From Phyto melanocephala (Eukaryota; Arthropoda; Insecta; Diptera; Rhinophoridae): a stretch of 64,000 nucleotides of DNA. Position numbers and translations under genes: made by a program. This document shows, piece after piece, positions 38,101 through 50,868 of this stretch (the stretch's first letter is position 1; each line of letters begins with the position of its first letter). The notes beneath the pieces were generated by a model. The model made no database searches, was not told where the DNA came from, and was given only the letters and a program-made list of their open reading frames with translations. Location: NCBI GenBank assembly GCA_941918925.1, contig OW799235.1:34275201-34339200 (forward strand), written 5' to 3'.

Positions 38101-41100
38101 AGTCGAAAAAAACTTTCAAATAAATTTGAATCGTTTGTTTGAACAATTTTCTCTAATTGCAACTTAATTAAATATTTTTATTTTTTTTACTTCTTGTAAG
38201 TTGTGATGTCAATAAAAAAATTCATTTTGACAAATGTCAATTTAAATGTCAATACAAACGTCAGTTCAGATGACAGAGTTGCCAACTTTTGTTTATGTTT
38301 ATTTTTAATTCGCATTATCAACCTTTGCAACCTACTACTCCTTTCTGTGCTCCTGTTCCAAAAATGTATGTAAATCGTAATTTTCTAAGTCGAAAAAAAC
38401 TTTCAAATAAATTTGAATCGTTTGTTTGAACAATTTTCTCTAATTGCAACTTAATTAAATATTTTTCTTATTTTGAGTTTTTGTAAGTTGTGATGTCAAT
38501 AAGAAAATTCACTTTGACAAATGTCAATACAAACGTCAGTTCAGATGACAGAGTTGCCAACTTTTGTTTATGTTTATTTTTAATTCGCATTATTAACCTT
38601 TGCAACCTACTACTCCTTTCTGTGCTCCTGTTCCAAAAATGTATGTAAATCGTAATTTTCTAAGTCGAAAAAAACTTTCAAATAAATTTGAATCGTTTGT
38701 TTGAACAACTTTCTCTAATTGCAACTTAATTAAATATTTTTCTTTTTTTTGACTTCTTGTAAGTTGTGATGTCAACAAAAAAATTCATTTTGACAAATGT
38801 CAATTCAAATGTCAATACAAACGTCAGTTCAGATGACAGAATTGCCAACTTTTGTTTATGTTTATTTTTAATTCGCATTATTAACCTTTGCAACCTACTA
38901 CTCCTTTCTGTGCTCCTGTTCCAAAAATGTATGTAAATCGTAATTTTCTAAGTCGAAAAAAACTTTCAAATAAATTTGAATCGTTTGTTTGAACAACTTT
39001 CTCTAATTGCAACTTAATTAAATATTTTTCTTATTTTGAGTTTTTGTAAGTTGTGATGTCAATAAGAAAATTAAATTTGACAAATGTCAATTCAAATGTC
39101 AATACAAACGTCAGTTCAGATGACAGAGTTGCCAACTTTTGTTTATGTTTATTTTTAATTCGCATATCAACCTTTGCAACCTACTACTCCTTTCTGTGCT
39201 CCTGTTCCAAAAATGTATGTAAATCGTAATTTTCTAAGTCGAAAAAAACTATCAAATAAATTTGAATCGTTTGTTTGAACAATTTTCTCTAATTGCAACT
39301 TAATTAAATATTTTTCTTTTTTTGACTTCTTGTAAGTTGTGATGTCAATAAAAAAATTCATTTTGACAAATGTCAATTCAAATGTCAATACAAACGTCAG
39401 TTCAGATGACAGAGTTGCCAACTTTTGTTTATGTTAATTTTTAATTCGCATTACCAACCTTTGCATCCTACTACTGCTTTCTGTGCTCCTGTTCCAAAAA
39501 TGAATGTTAATCGTAATTTTTTAAGTCGAAAAAAACTTTGGAATTTTCTGTCGAAAAAATTTTTCAAATAAATTAGTTTGACAAATGTCAATACAAACGT
39601 CAGTTCAGATGTCAGAGTTGCCAACTTTTGTTTATGTTAGTTTTAAACTCGCATTACCAACCTTTGCAACCTACTACTCCTTTCTGTGCTCCTGTTCCAA
39701 AAATGTATGTAAATCGTAATTTTCTAAGTCGAAAAAAGCTTTCAAATAAATTTGAATCGTTTGTTTGAACAATTTTCTCTAATTGCAACTTAATTAAATA
39801 TTTTTCATTTTTTGACTTCTTGTAAGTTGTGATGTCAATAAAAAAATTCAGTTTGACAAATGTCAATTCAAATGTCAATACAAACGTCAGTTCAGATGAC
39901 AGAGTTGCCAACTTTTGTTTATGTTTATTTTTAATTCGCATTATCAACCTTTGCAACCTTCTACTCCTTTCTGTGCTCCTGTTCCAAAAATGTATGTAAA
40001 TCGTAATTTTCTAAGTCAAAAAAAACTTTCAAATAAATTTGAATCGTTTGTTTGAACAATTTTCTCTAATTGCAACTTAATTAAATATTTTTCTTTTTTT
40101 AACTTCTTGTAAGTTGTGATGTCAATAAAAAAATTCATTTTGACAAACGTCAATTTAAATGTCAATACAAACGTCAGTTCAGATGACAGTGTAGCCAACT
40201 TTTGTTTATGTTAATTTTTAATTCGTATTACCAACCTTTGCAACGTACTACTCCTTCCTGTGCTCCTGTTCCAAAAATGAATGTAAATCGTATTTTTCTA
40301 AGTCGAAAAAAAACTTTCAAATAAATTTGAATCGTTTGAACAGTCAAATAAAGTTGGAAGAAGTATTTATTATCTATCATCAGCTTTTACAATTTTTCCC
40401 TAATTGCAACTTAATTAAATATTTTTCTTTTTTTGACTTCTTGTAAGTTGTGATGTCAATAAAAAAATTCACTTTAACAAATGTCAATACAAACGTCAGT
40501 TCAGATGACAGTGTTGCCAACTTTTGTTTATGTTTATTTTTAATTCGCATTATCAACCTTTGCAACCTACTACTCCTTTCTGTGCTCCTGTTCCAAAAAT
40601 GTATGTAAATCGTAATTTTCTAAGTCGAAAAAAACTTTTAAATAAATTTGAATCGTTTGTTTGAACAATTTTCTCTAATTGCAACTTTTTTCTTTTTTTT
40701 CTTTTTTTGACTTCTTGTAAGTTGTGATGTCAATAAAAAAATTCATTTTGACAAATGTCAATTCAAATGTCAATACAAACGTCAGTTCAGATGACAGTGT
40801 TGCCAACTTTTGTTATGTTAATTTTTAATTCGCATTACCAACCTTTGCAACGTACTACTCCTTTCTGTGCTCCTGTTCCAAAAATGTATGTAAATCGTAA
40901 TTTTCTAAGTCGAAAAAAACTTTCATATCAATTTGAATCGTTTGAACAATCAAATAAAGTTGGAAGAAGTATCTGTTATCATCAGCTTTTACGATTTTTC
41001 CCTAATTGCAACTTAATTAAATATTTTTCTTTTTTTGACTTTTTGTAAGTTGTGATGTCAATAAAAAAAATCCCTTTGACAAACGTCAATTCAAATGTCA

Positions 41101-42750
41101 ATACAAACGTCAGTTCAGATGACAGTGTTGCCAACTTTTGTTTATGTTAATTTTTAATTCGCATTACCAACCTTTGCAACCTACTAATCCTTTCTGTGCT
41201 CCTGTTCCAAAAATGTATGTAAATCGTAATTTTCTAAGTCGAAAAAAACTTTCATATAAATTTGAATCGTTTGAACAATCAAATAAAGTTGGAAGAAGTA
41301 TCTGTTATCATCAGCTTTTACAATTTTTTAAAAATTATAATTGTTTAATAAAATTAGTTTGACAAATGTCAATACAAACGTCAGTTCAGATGACAGAGTT
41401 GCCAACTTTTGTTTATGTTTATTTTTAATTCGCATTATTAACCTTTGCAACCTAATACTCCTTTCTGTGCTCCTGTTCCAAAAATGTATGTAAATCGTAA
41501 TTTTCTAAGTCGAAAAAAACTTTGAAATAAATTTGAATCGTTTGTTTGAACAATTTTCTCTAATTGCAACTTAATTAAATATTTTTCTTTTTTTGACTTC
41601 TTGTAAGTTGTGATGTCAATAAAAAAATTCATTTTGACAAATGTCAATTCAAATGTCAATACAAACGTCAGTTCAGATGACAGAGTTGCCAACTTTTGTT
41701 TATGTTTATTTTTAATTCGCATTATCAACCTTTGCAACCTACTACTCCTTTCTGTGCTCCTGTTCCAAAAATGTATGTAAATCGTAATTTTCTAAGTCGA
41801 AAAAAACTTTCAAATAAATTGGAATCGTTTGTTTGAACAATTTTCTCTAATTGCAACTTAATTAAATATTTTTCTTATTTTGAGTTTTTGTAAGTTGTGA
41901 TGTCAATAAGAAAATTCAATTTGACAAATGTCAATTCAAATGTCAATACAAACGGCAGTTCAGATGACAGCGTTGCCAACTTTTGTTTATGTTAATTTTT
42001 AATTCGCATTACCAACTTTTGCATCCTACTACTGCTTTCTGTGCTCCTGTTCCAAAAATGTATGTTAATCGTAATTTTCTAAGTCGAAAAAAACTTTGGA
42101 ATTTTCTGTCGAAAAAATTTTTCAAATAAATTAGTTTGACAAATGTCAATACAAACGTCAGTTCAGATGTCAGAGTTGCCAACTTTTGTTTATGTTAGTT
42201 TTAAACTCGCATTACCAACCTTTGCAACCTACTACTCCTTTCTGTGCTCCTGTTCCAAAAATGTATGTAAATCGTAATTTTCTAAGTCGAAAAAAACTTT
42301 CAAATAAATTTGAATCGTTTGTTTGAACAATTTTCTCTAATTGCAACTTAATTAAATATTTTTCTTTTTTTGACTTCTTGTAAGTTGTGATGTCAATAAA
42401 AAAATTCACTTTGACAAATGTCAATACAAACGTCAGTTCAGATGACAGAGTTGCCAACTTTTGTTTATGTTTAGTTTTAATTCGCATTATCAACCTTTGC
42501 AACCTACTACTCCTTTCTGTGCTCCTGTTCCAAAAATGTATGTAAATCGTAATTTTCTAAGCCGAAAAAAACTTTCAAATAAATTTGAATCGTTTGTTTG
42601 AACAATTTTCTCTAATTGCAACTTAATTAAATATTTTTCTTTTTTTGACTTCTTGTAAGTTGTGATGTCAATAAAAAAATTTATTTTGACAAACGTCAAT
42701 TCAAATGTCAATACAAACGTCAGTTCAGATGACAGTGTTGCCAACTTTTG
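29170..42750 (+). repeat. Diverged large duplication, about 8 kb apart, with whole-monomer indels
   Basis: Monomers at 29.2-34.95 kb match those at 37.2-42.75 kb. The offset steps through about 8,011, 7,450, 7,653, 8,256 and 7,787 bp. The steps (561, 203, 603 and 469 bp) correspond to gain or loss of one or two whole monomers, so the copies appear to differ largely by whole-unit unequal exchange. Confidence 0.72.
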
Positions 42751-43064
42751 TTTATGTTAATTTTTAATTCGCATTACCAACCTTTGCAACCTACTAATCC
42801 TTTCTGTGCTCCTGTTCCAAAAATGTATGTAAATCGTAATTTTCTAAGTCGAAAAAAACTTTCATATAAATTTGAATCGTTTGAACAATCAAATAAAGTT
42901 GGAAGAAGTATCTGTTATCATCAGCTTTTACGATTTTTCCCTAATTGCAACTTAATTAAATATTTTTCTTTTTTTGACTTCTTGTAAGTTGTGATGTCAA
43001 TAAAAAAATTCAATACAAACGTCAGTTCAGATGACAGAGTTGCCAACTTTTGTTTATGTTTATT

Positions 43065-43796
43065 ATACCCTTCACACAGTGAAAAAGGGTATATATAGGT
43101 TTGTCATTCCGTGTGAAATTTCTACAATTTTCATTTCCGACCCCATAAAGTATATATTTTCTGAAAGCTTATGAATAGAGGAGTCGATTAAGCCCTGACC
43201 GTCTGTCCGTCTGACCGTCTGTCCGTGTGTATGTTGAAATCAACTTTTTGAAGCCCCCCGACATAGGTTGGACCCGGGTAAGGTATTAAAATATCAGAAA
43301 TATTCGGGAGTAGATCGGTATTGAAAGTCAGAAACATCGGTACATAAACAACTGAGATATGAGCAAAAACCCACGACCACCTCGATTTTCTTTTCATAAA
43401 AACAACATTACAACAACAACATACATACATACAAACGTGTATACTGGTTAGAGAAAACGTGGCATCGAATCCCAGCTGAGGCAAAAAAATTTTTTTTTTT
43501 AATTTTTTTTTTATTTTTTTTTATTTTTTATTTAATATATTATATATATTTTTATTATTATTTTTTTTTATTTTTTTTTTTTTAATTTTTTTTTTATTTT
43601 TTTTTTTGTTTTATATATATTATATATGTATATAATAATTTTTTTTTTTTAATTTTTTTTTTTTAAATTTTTTTTTTATTTTTTATTTTTTTTTTGTTTT
43701 TTTTAACATACATACGTGAATTTACTGTTATTGCATGACTACACGTTGTGAAGGGTATATAAGATTCGGCACGGCCGAATATAGCGCTTTTACTTG
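43065..43796 (+). mobile_element. DINE-1-like Helentron-associated element (HINE), copy 1, inserted in the satellite
   Basis: The satellite is interrupted inside the run GTTTA|TTTTT. The insert starts ATACCCTTCACACAGTG and ends TATAGCGCTTTTACTTG, with TT on both sides (43,063-43,064 and 43,797-43,798). The 5' motif ATACCCTTCACA has an inverted counterpart TGTGAAGGGTAT near the 3' end. This is followed by the hairpin ATTCGGC-ACG-GCCGAAT and a short tail. The body has TTTCCGACCCCATAAAGTAT and a CTGTCCGT-rich stretch, both familiar from Drosophila DINE-1, and a variable AT tract at 43,491-43,704. It is non-autonomous with no coding region. Classification rests on structure and remembered motif similarity. 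Confidence 0.85.
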
Positions 43797-46700
43797 TTTT
43801 TAATTCGCATTATCAACCTTTGCAACCTACTACTCCTTTCTGTGCTCCTGTTCCAAAAATGTATGTAAATCGTAATTTTCTAAGTCGAAAAAAACTTTTA
43901 AATAAATTTGAATCGTTTGTTTGAACAATTTTCTCTAATTGCAACTTTTTTTTTTTTTCTTTTTTTGACTTCTTGTAAGTTGTGATGTCAATAAAAAAAT
44001 TCATTTTGACAAATGTCAATTCAAATGTCAATACAAACGTCAGTTCAGATGACAGTGTTGCCAACTTTTGTTTATGTTAATTTTTAATTCGCATTACCAA
44101 CCTTTGCAACCTACTACTCTTTTCTGTGCTCCTGTTCCAAAAATTTATGTAAATCGTAATTTTCTAAGTTTAATAAAATTAGTTTGACAAATGTCAATAC
44201 AAACGTCAGTTCAGATGACAGAGTTGCCAACTTTTGTTTATGTTAATTTTTAATTCGCATTATCAACCTTTGCAACCTACTACTCCTTTCTGTGCTCCTG
44301 TTCCAAAAATGTATGTAAATCGTAATTTTCTAAGTTTAATAAAATTAGTTTGACAAATGTCAATACAAACGTCAGTTCAGATGACAGAGTTGCCAACTTT
44401 TGTTTATGTTAATTTTTAATTCGCATTATTAACCTTTGCAACCTAATACTCCTTTCTGTGCTCCTGTTCCAAAAATGTATGTAAATCGTAATTTTCTAAG
44501 TCCAAAAAAACTTTGAATAAATTTGAATCGTTTGAACAATTAAATAAAATTTTTGAAATTGGAAGAAGTATTTGTTATCAGCTTTTACAATTTTTTCCTC
44601 TTTCCCTACTCTTTTCTGTGCTCCTGTTCCAAAAACGTATGTGAATCGTAATTTTCTAAGTCGAAAAAAACTTTCAAATAAATTTGAATCGTTTGAACAA
44701 TCAAATAAAGTTGGAAGACGTATTTGTTACCTATCATCAGCTTTTACAATTTTTCCCTAATTGCAACTTAATTAAATATTTTTCTTATTTTGACTTTTGT
44801 AAGTTGTGATGTCAATAAAAAAATTCAATTTGACAAATGTCAACACAAACGTCAGTTCAGATGACAGAGTTGCCAACTATTGTTTATATTAATTTTTAAT
44901 TTGCATTACCAACCTTTGCAACCTACTACTCTTTTCTGTGCTCCTGTTCCAATAATGTATGTAAATCGTAATTTTCTAAGTCGAAAAAAACTTTCATATA
45001 AATTTGAATCGTTTGAACAATCAAATAAAGTTGGAAGAAGTATCTGTTATCATCAGCTTTTACGATTTTTCCCTAATTGCAACTTAATTAAATATTTTTC
45101 TTATTTTGACTTTTGTAAGTTGTGATGTCAATAAAAAAATTCAATTTGACAAATGTCAACACAAACGTCAGTTCAGATGACAGAGTTGCCAACTTTATAT
45201 TTATTTTTAATTCGCATTATCAACCTTTGCAACCTACTACTCCTTTCTGTGCTCCTGTTCCAAAAATGTATGTAAATCGTAATTTTCTAAGTCGAAAAAA
45301 ACTATCAAATAAATTTGCATCGTTTGTTTGAACAATTTTCTCTAATTGCAACTTAATTAAATATTTTTCTTTTTTTGAGTTCTTGTAAAGTGTGATGTCA
45401 ATAAAAAAAATCATTTTGACAAATGTCAATTCAAATGTCAATACAAACGTCAGTTCAGATGACAGTGTTGCCAACTTTTGTTTATGTTAATTTTTAACTC
45501 GCATTACCAATCTTTGCAACGTACTACTCCTTTCTGTGCTCCTGTTCCAAAAATCAATGTAAATCGTATTTATCTAAGTCGAAAAAAATTTACAAAATTG
45601 TAATTGTTTTAAAATTAGTTTGACAAATGTCAATACAAACGTCAGTTCAGATGACAGAATTGCCAACTTTTGTTTATGTTTATTTTTAATTCGCATTATC
45701 AACCTTTGCAACCTACTACTCCTTTCTGTGCTCCTGTTCCAAAAATGTATGTAAATCGTAATTTTCTAAGTCGAAAAAAACTTTCAAATAAATTTGAATC
45801 TTTTGTTTGAACAATTTTCTCTAATTGCAACTTAATTAAATATTTTTCTTTTTTTGACTTCCTGTAAGTTGTGATCTCAATAAAAAAATTCATTTTGACA
45901 AATGTCAATTCAAATGTCAATACAAACGTCAGTTCAGATGACAGAATTGCCAACTTTTGTTTATGTTTATTTTTAATTCGCATTATCAACCTTTGCAACC
46001 TACTAATCCTTTCTGTGCTCCTGTTCCAAAAATGTATGTAAATCGTAATTTTCTAAGTCGAAAAAAACTTTCAAATAAATTTGAATCTTTTGTTTGAACA
46101 ATTTTCTCTAATTGCAACTTAATTAAATATTTTTCTTTTTTTGACTTCCTGTAAGTTGTGATGTCAATAAAAAAATTCATTTTGACAAATGTCAATTCAA
46201 ATGTCAATACAAACGTCAGTTCAGATAACAGAATTGCCAACTTTTGTTTATGTTTATTTTTAATTCGCATTATCAACCTTTGCAACCTTCTACTCCTTTC
46301 TGTGCTCCTGTTCCAAAAATGTATGTAAATCGTAATTTTCTAAGTCGAAAAAAACTTTCAAATAAATTTGCATCGTCTGTTTGAACAATTTTCGCTAATT
46401 GCAACTTAATTAAATATTTTTCTTTAATTTTCTAAGTCGAAAAAAACTTTCAAATAAATTTGATTCGTTTGTTTGAATAATTTTCTCTAATTGCAACTTA
46501 ATTAAATATTTTTCTTATTTTGAGTTTTTGTAAGTTGTGATGTCAATAAAAAAGTTCAATTTGACAAATGTCAAATCAAATGTCAATACAAACGTCAGTT
46601 CAGATGACAGAATTGCCAACTTTTGTTTATGTTTATTTTTAATTCGCATTATCAACCTTTGCAACCTACTAATCTTTTCTGTGCTGCTGTTCCAAAAATG

Positions 46701-49272
46701 TATGTAAATCGTAATTTTCTAAGTCGAAAGAAACTTTCAAATAAATTTGAATCTTTTGTTTGAACAATTTTCTCTAATTGCAACTTAATTAAATATTTTT
46801 CTTTTTTTGACTTCCTGTAAGTTGTGATGTCAATAAAAAAATTCATTTTGACAAATGTCAATTCAAATGTCAATACAAACGTCAGTTCAGATGACAGAAT
46901 TGCCAACTTTTGTTTATGTTTATTTTTAATTCGCATTATCAACCTTTGCAACCTTCTACTCCTTTCTGTGCTCCTGTTCCAAAAATGTATGTAAATCGTA
47001 ATTTTCTAAGTCGAAAAAATCTTTCAAATAAATTTGCATCGTTTGTTTGAACAATTTTCGCTAATTGCAACTTAATTAAATATTTTTCTTTAATTTTCTA
47101 AGTCGAAAAAAACTTTCAAATAAATTTGATTCTTTTGTTTGAGCAATTTTCGCTAATTGCAACTTAATTAAATATTTTTCTTTTTTTGACTTCTTGTAAG
47201 TTGTGATGTCAATAAAAAAAATCATTTTGACAAATGTCAATTCAAATGTCAATACAAACGTCAGTTCAGATGACAGTGTTGCCAACTTTTGTTTATGTTA
47301 ATTTTTAATTCGCATTACCAACCTTTGCAACGTACTACTCCTTTCTGTTCTCCTGTTCCAAAAATGAATGTAAATCGTATTTTTCTAAGTCGAAAAAAAC
47401 TTTCATATAAAGTTGAATCGTTTGAACAATCAAATAAAGTTGGAAGAAGTATCTGTTATCATCAGCTTTTACGATTTTTCCCTAATTGCAACTTAATTAA
47501 ATATTTTTCTTTTTTTGACTTCTTGTAAGTTGTGAAGTCAATAAAAAAATTCATTTTGACAAATGTCAATTCAAATGTCAATACAAACGTCAGTTCAGAT
47601 GACAGTGTTGCCAGCTTTTGTTTATGTTAATTTTTAATTCGTATTACCAACCTTTGCAACGTACTACTCCTTTCTGTGCTCCTGTTCCAAAAATGAATGT
47701 AAATCGTATTTTTCTAAGTCGAAAAAAACTTTCATATAAATTTGAATCGTTTGAACAATCAAATAAAGTTGGAAGAAGCATCTGTTATCATCAGCTTTTA
47801 CGATTTTCCCCTAATTGCAACTTAATTAAATATTTTTCCTATTTTGACTTTTGTAAGTTGTGATGTCAATAAAAAAATTCAATTTGACAAATGTCAACAC
47901 CAACGTCAGTTCAGATGACAGAGTTGCCAACTTTTGTTTATGTTTATTTTTAATTCGCATTATCAACCTTTGCAACCTACTACTCCTTTCTGTGCTCCTG
48001 TTCCAAAAATGTATGTAAATCGTAATTTTCTAAGTCGAAAAAAACTTTCAAATAAATTTGAATCGTTTGTTTGAACAATTTTCTCTAATTGCAACTTAAT
48101 TAAAGTTGTAAGTTGTGATGTCAATAAAAAAAATTCAATTTCAATTTGTCAATACAAACGTCAGTCCAGATGTCAGAGTTGCCAACTTTTTGTTTATATT
48201 AGTTTTAAACTTGCATTACCAACCTTTGCATCGTACTACTCCTTTCAATTTGACAAATGTCAATTCAAATGTCAATACAAACGTCAGTTCAGATGTCAGA
48301 GTTGCCAACTTTTTTTATGTTACTTTTAATTCGCATTACCAACCTTTGCAACCTACTACTCTTTTCTGTGCTCCTGTTCCAAAAATGTATGTAAATCGTA
48401 ATTTTCTAAGTCGAAAAAAACTTTCGAATAAATTTGATTCGTTTGAACAATTAAATAAAATTGGAAGAAGTATTTGTTATCAGCTTTTACAATTTTTCCC
48501 TAATTGCAACTTAATTAAATATTAATCTTATTTTGACTTTTTGGAACTTGTGATTTTAATAAAAAAATTCAATTTGACAAATGTCAATTCAAATGTCAAT
48601 ACAAACGTCAGTTCAGATGACAGAGTTGCCAACTTTTTTATGTTAATTTTTAATTCGCATTAATTTAACAATTACAATTTTTCCCTAATTGCAACTTAAT
48701 TAAATATTTTTCTTATTTTGACTTATTGTAAGTTGTGTGTCAATTAAAAAATTTAATTTGACAAATGTCAATTTAAATGTCAATACAAACGTCAGTTCAG
48801 ATGTCAGAGTTGCCAACTTTTCTTTATATTAATTTTAAACTCGCATTACCAACTTTTGCAACCTACTACTCTTTTCTGTGCTCCTGTTCCAAAAATGTAT
48901 GTATATCGCATTTTTTAAGTCGAAAAAAACTTTCAAATTAATTTGAATCGTTTGAGAATTGGAAAAAGTATTTGTTATCAGCTTAATTTTTCCCTAATTG
49001 CAACTTAATTAAATATTTTTCTTATTTTGACTTATTGTAAGTTGTGAGTCAATTAAAAAATTTAATTTGACAAATGTCAATTCAAATGTCAATACAAACG
49101 TCAGTTCAGATGTCAGAGTTGCCAGCTTTTTATATTAGTTTTAAACTCGCATTTTTCTTACTTTGAGTTTTTGTAAGTTGTGTTGTCAATAAAAAATTCA
49201 ATTGGACAAATGTCAATTCAAATGTCAATACAAGCGTCAGTTCAGATGTCAGAGTTGCGAACTTTTGTTTAT
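43797..49272 (+). repeat. Satellite array, right-hand degenerating edge
   Basis: The satellite resumes directly after the mobile element in the same orientation and at the same point of the monomer. Units become shorter and more divergent to the right. Near 44,111-44,350 there are trimmed units of about 166 bp. From 48,115 units are broken and fused; at 48,241-48,260, for instance, CTCCTTTC runs straight into AATTTGACAAATG. The last recognisable piece ends at about 49,272. Most edge units carry the class B segment. Confidence 0.93.
45220..46640 (+). repeat. Satellite segment duplicated from 34.7-36.1 kb
   Basis: Two units match those at 34,703 and 35,182 with a constant offset of 10,517 bp. 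A distinctive partial monomer (TTTTTCTTTAATTTTCTAAG) at about 35,900 recurs near 46,425 and again near 47,090. The duplicated segments lie on opposite sides of the mobile-element insertion at 43 kb. Confidence 0.75.
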
Positions 49273-50868
49273 TAAAGATTTTATCAAAAAAGAAAAAAAA
49301 CAATTCTACACAATAAAGAAACTGCTTTAAAATATTGTTGGCAGCACTGCATGTACATAAAAATGGAGGGAAATTCAAATTTGTCAGGTTCGTCCGCAAC
49401 GCAACGTAACGTTTATGAAATAGTAGGTACCTATGTATTTAAGTTAAGTTTCTAAAGGGTTCGGAACGTGTGCATTTACGTAATAGTAATGAGGCCTTAA
49501 TAATTAGTTTACAATATCCTTTTTAAAAATAGAAAATTTTACAGCCGTAAAAGGTTTCTCAAAATCTACGCTGTCGCAGTTTAGGAACATGCTGTGTTTG
49601 AGATACTTATGCCAGAACAACAATAATTTAGCAACATGTGGTTATATTTTTTTTTGTTAATTCAAAGCATATTTTAAGCATAGTTTTAATTACAGTCAAT
49701 TAAAAAAACATATGAGAGCCATGCATAGGGGTCACAATATGTGCCTTTCCGTTTATCTCTCAGTCTGACTGCTAACTCATAAAAAGAGATTTATTTTTTC
49801 CTTTTTAAACGACAGCAATCTTTATATTTTCACTAGAGTTTTTTGCACATATTTACACAATAACGACAACCGCAGATAATGAAATTAAAGAAAAAAAAAA
49901 AAAAAAAAAAACAAAAATTAATACCGCAAAATTCCAACAAATTATTGTAAATGTTTTTTTTCCACCTAGTTATTAAAGAAATATAAACTCATTTCGTTTT
50001 TATTTTTTAATCTGAGTAAATTTATTGATAGACTTTAGATCTGTCTGCCTCTTTATTACTTTTTATAAACATGTATGTACATGTGTGGTATGATATTACC
50101 GTCGAGTAGGGTGATGTGACCTGAGTGTTAATGAAAGAGATGAAATTAAAAATTCTAAATTGTTCTATTAACAACTCCGTATTGTTTTATGTATGGTCTA
50201 TTGAAATACAGTTTTGTTTTATTAACTTGTGAACACAATTTCTGTTGTATTGGTTGTAAGTTTTTATGTTATTGATATTAAACGTCAGGTAAATAAAAAA
50301 TCAGTAATTGAAAAGTTTATCAAATCTTATTTCTGTAAAGCTACAACAAATATTTTACAACAATTTTGAGTAAAAAATTTTAGCAGAGATAGAAAGAAAT
50401 CAATAAAATATTTGAGTTAACATAGTACATACTATATATTAATTGTTTTAGGAGAAAAAATGCTAAAGTTTTCTGCAGAAAACTTTAATTTTCCATCCCT
50501 GTATGAATTCAATACAATGCCTGAAAAGCATAAAAAATAAAATTGTATTGTAAAGAAAATGTTTAAATGAAAATTACCAACAACAAGCATGCAATATTCT
50601 AAAAACATACAAAAATTTTAACAATAGCACAATACAACTGGGGTTGTGAATTGTCTTAACGTCTTAGCAAAGTATTTAAACACTTGTTAACGATTGAGTA
50701 TATTTTCGAGTATTGCTTTAACCTGAAATATTAACTTTGCGTGTGACTGTTAGTTGTTGTGACGTCTATGTGGATTTGATAAGCGTGTGATTCATATTAC
50801 CTTTATTTGTTAGAGATGAGCGATCATGAATTAGTCTATTAGTTTATAATAATATGCTGCCATATTCT
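49273..50868. other. AT-rich non-repetitive flank, no gene recognised
   Basis: No satellite monomers, no long open frame and no recognisable protein motif. It contains a 21-base A run at 49,891-49,911. I see no promoter, RNA gene or mobile-element ends that I can support. Confidence 0.6.

Larger units (their letters stand above)
1..43062 (+). repeat. Tandem satellite array, main homogenised part (288-bp monomer family)
   Basis: The stretch is built head-to-tail from one AT-rich unit, always in the same orientation. Landmarks recur in fixed order: GTAAGTTGTGATGTCAATAA, TTTGACAAATGTCA, ACGTCAGTTCAGATGACAG, GTTGCCAACTTTTG, ACCTACTACTCC, CTGTGCTCCTGTTCC, TTCTAAGTCGAAAAAAACTT, CTCTAATTGCAACTTAATTA, then a pyrimidine tract. 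The commonest period is 288 bp; for example 2,827-3,114 and 3,115-3,402 look identical. The array continues beyond the left edge of the window. Open frames of 60-100 codons recur in the units on both strands, but they shift with monomer length class and are best read as by-products of the repeat. I do not recognise the family from memory. Function, if any, is unknown; location in heterochromatin is inference. Confidence 0.97.

Noticed and set aside
43188..43484. 98-codon minus-strand frame in the first DINE-1-like element and its counterpart near 55,247-55,444
   Set aside because: It spans the non-coding body of a Helentron-associated element, including the CTGTCCGT repeat. No domain is recognisable.
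1..49272. CRISPR array
   Set aside because: The repeats are about 288 bp, contiguous and without unique spacers, and the genome context is eukaryotic.
49130..49399. 89-codon minus-strand frame crossing the satellite edge
   Set aside because: Half of it is degenerate satellite and the rest is AT-rich flank. No domain, and no reason to expect a gene across that boundary.
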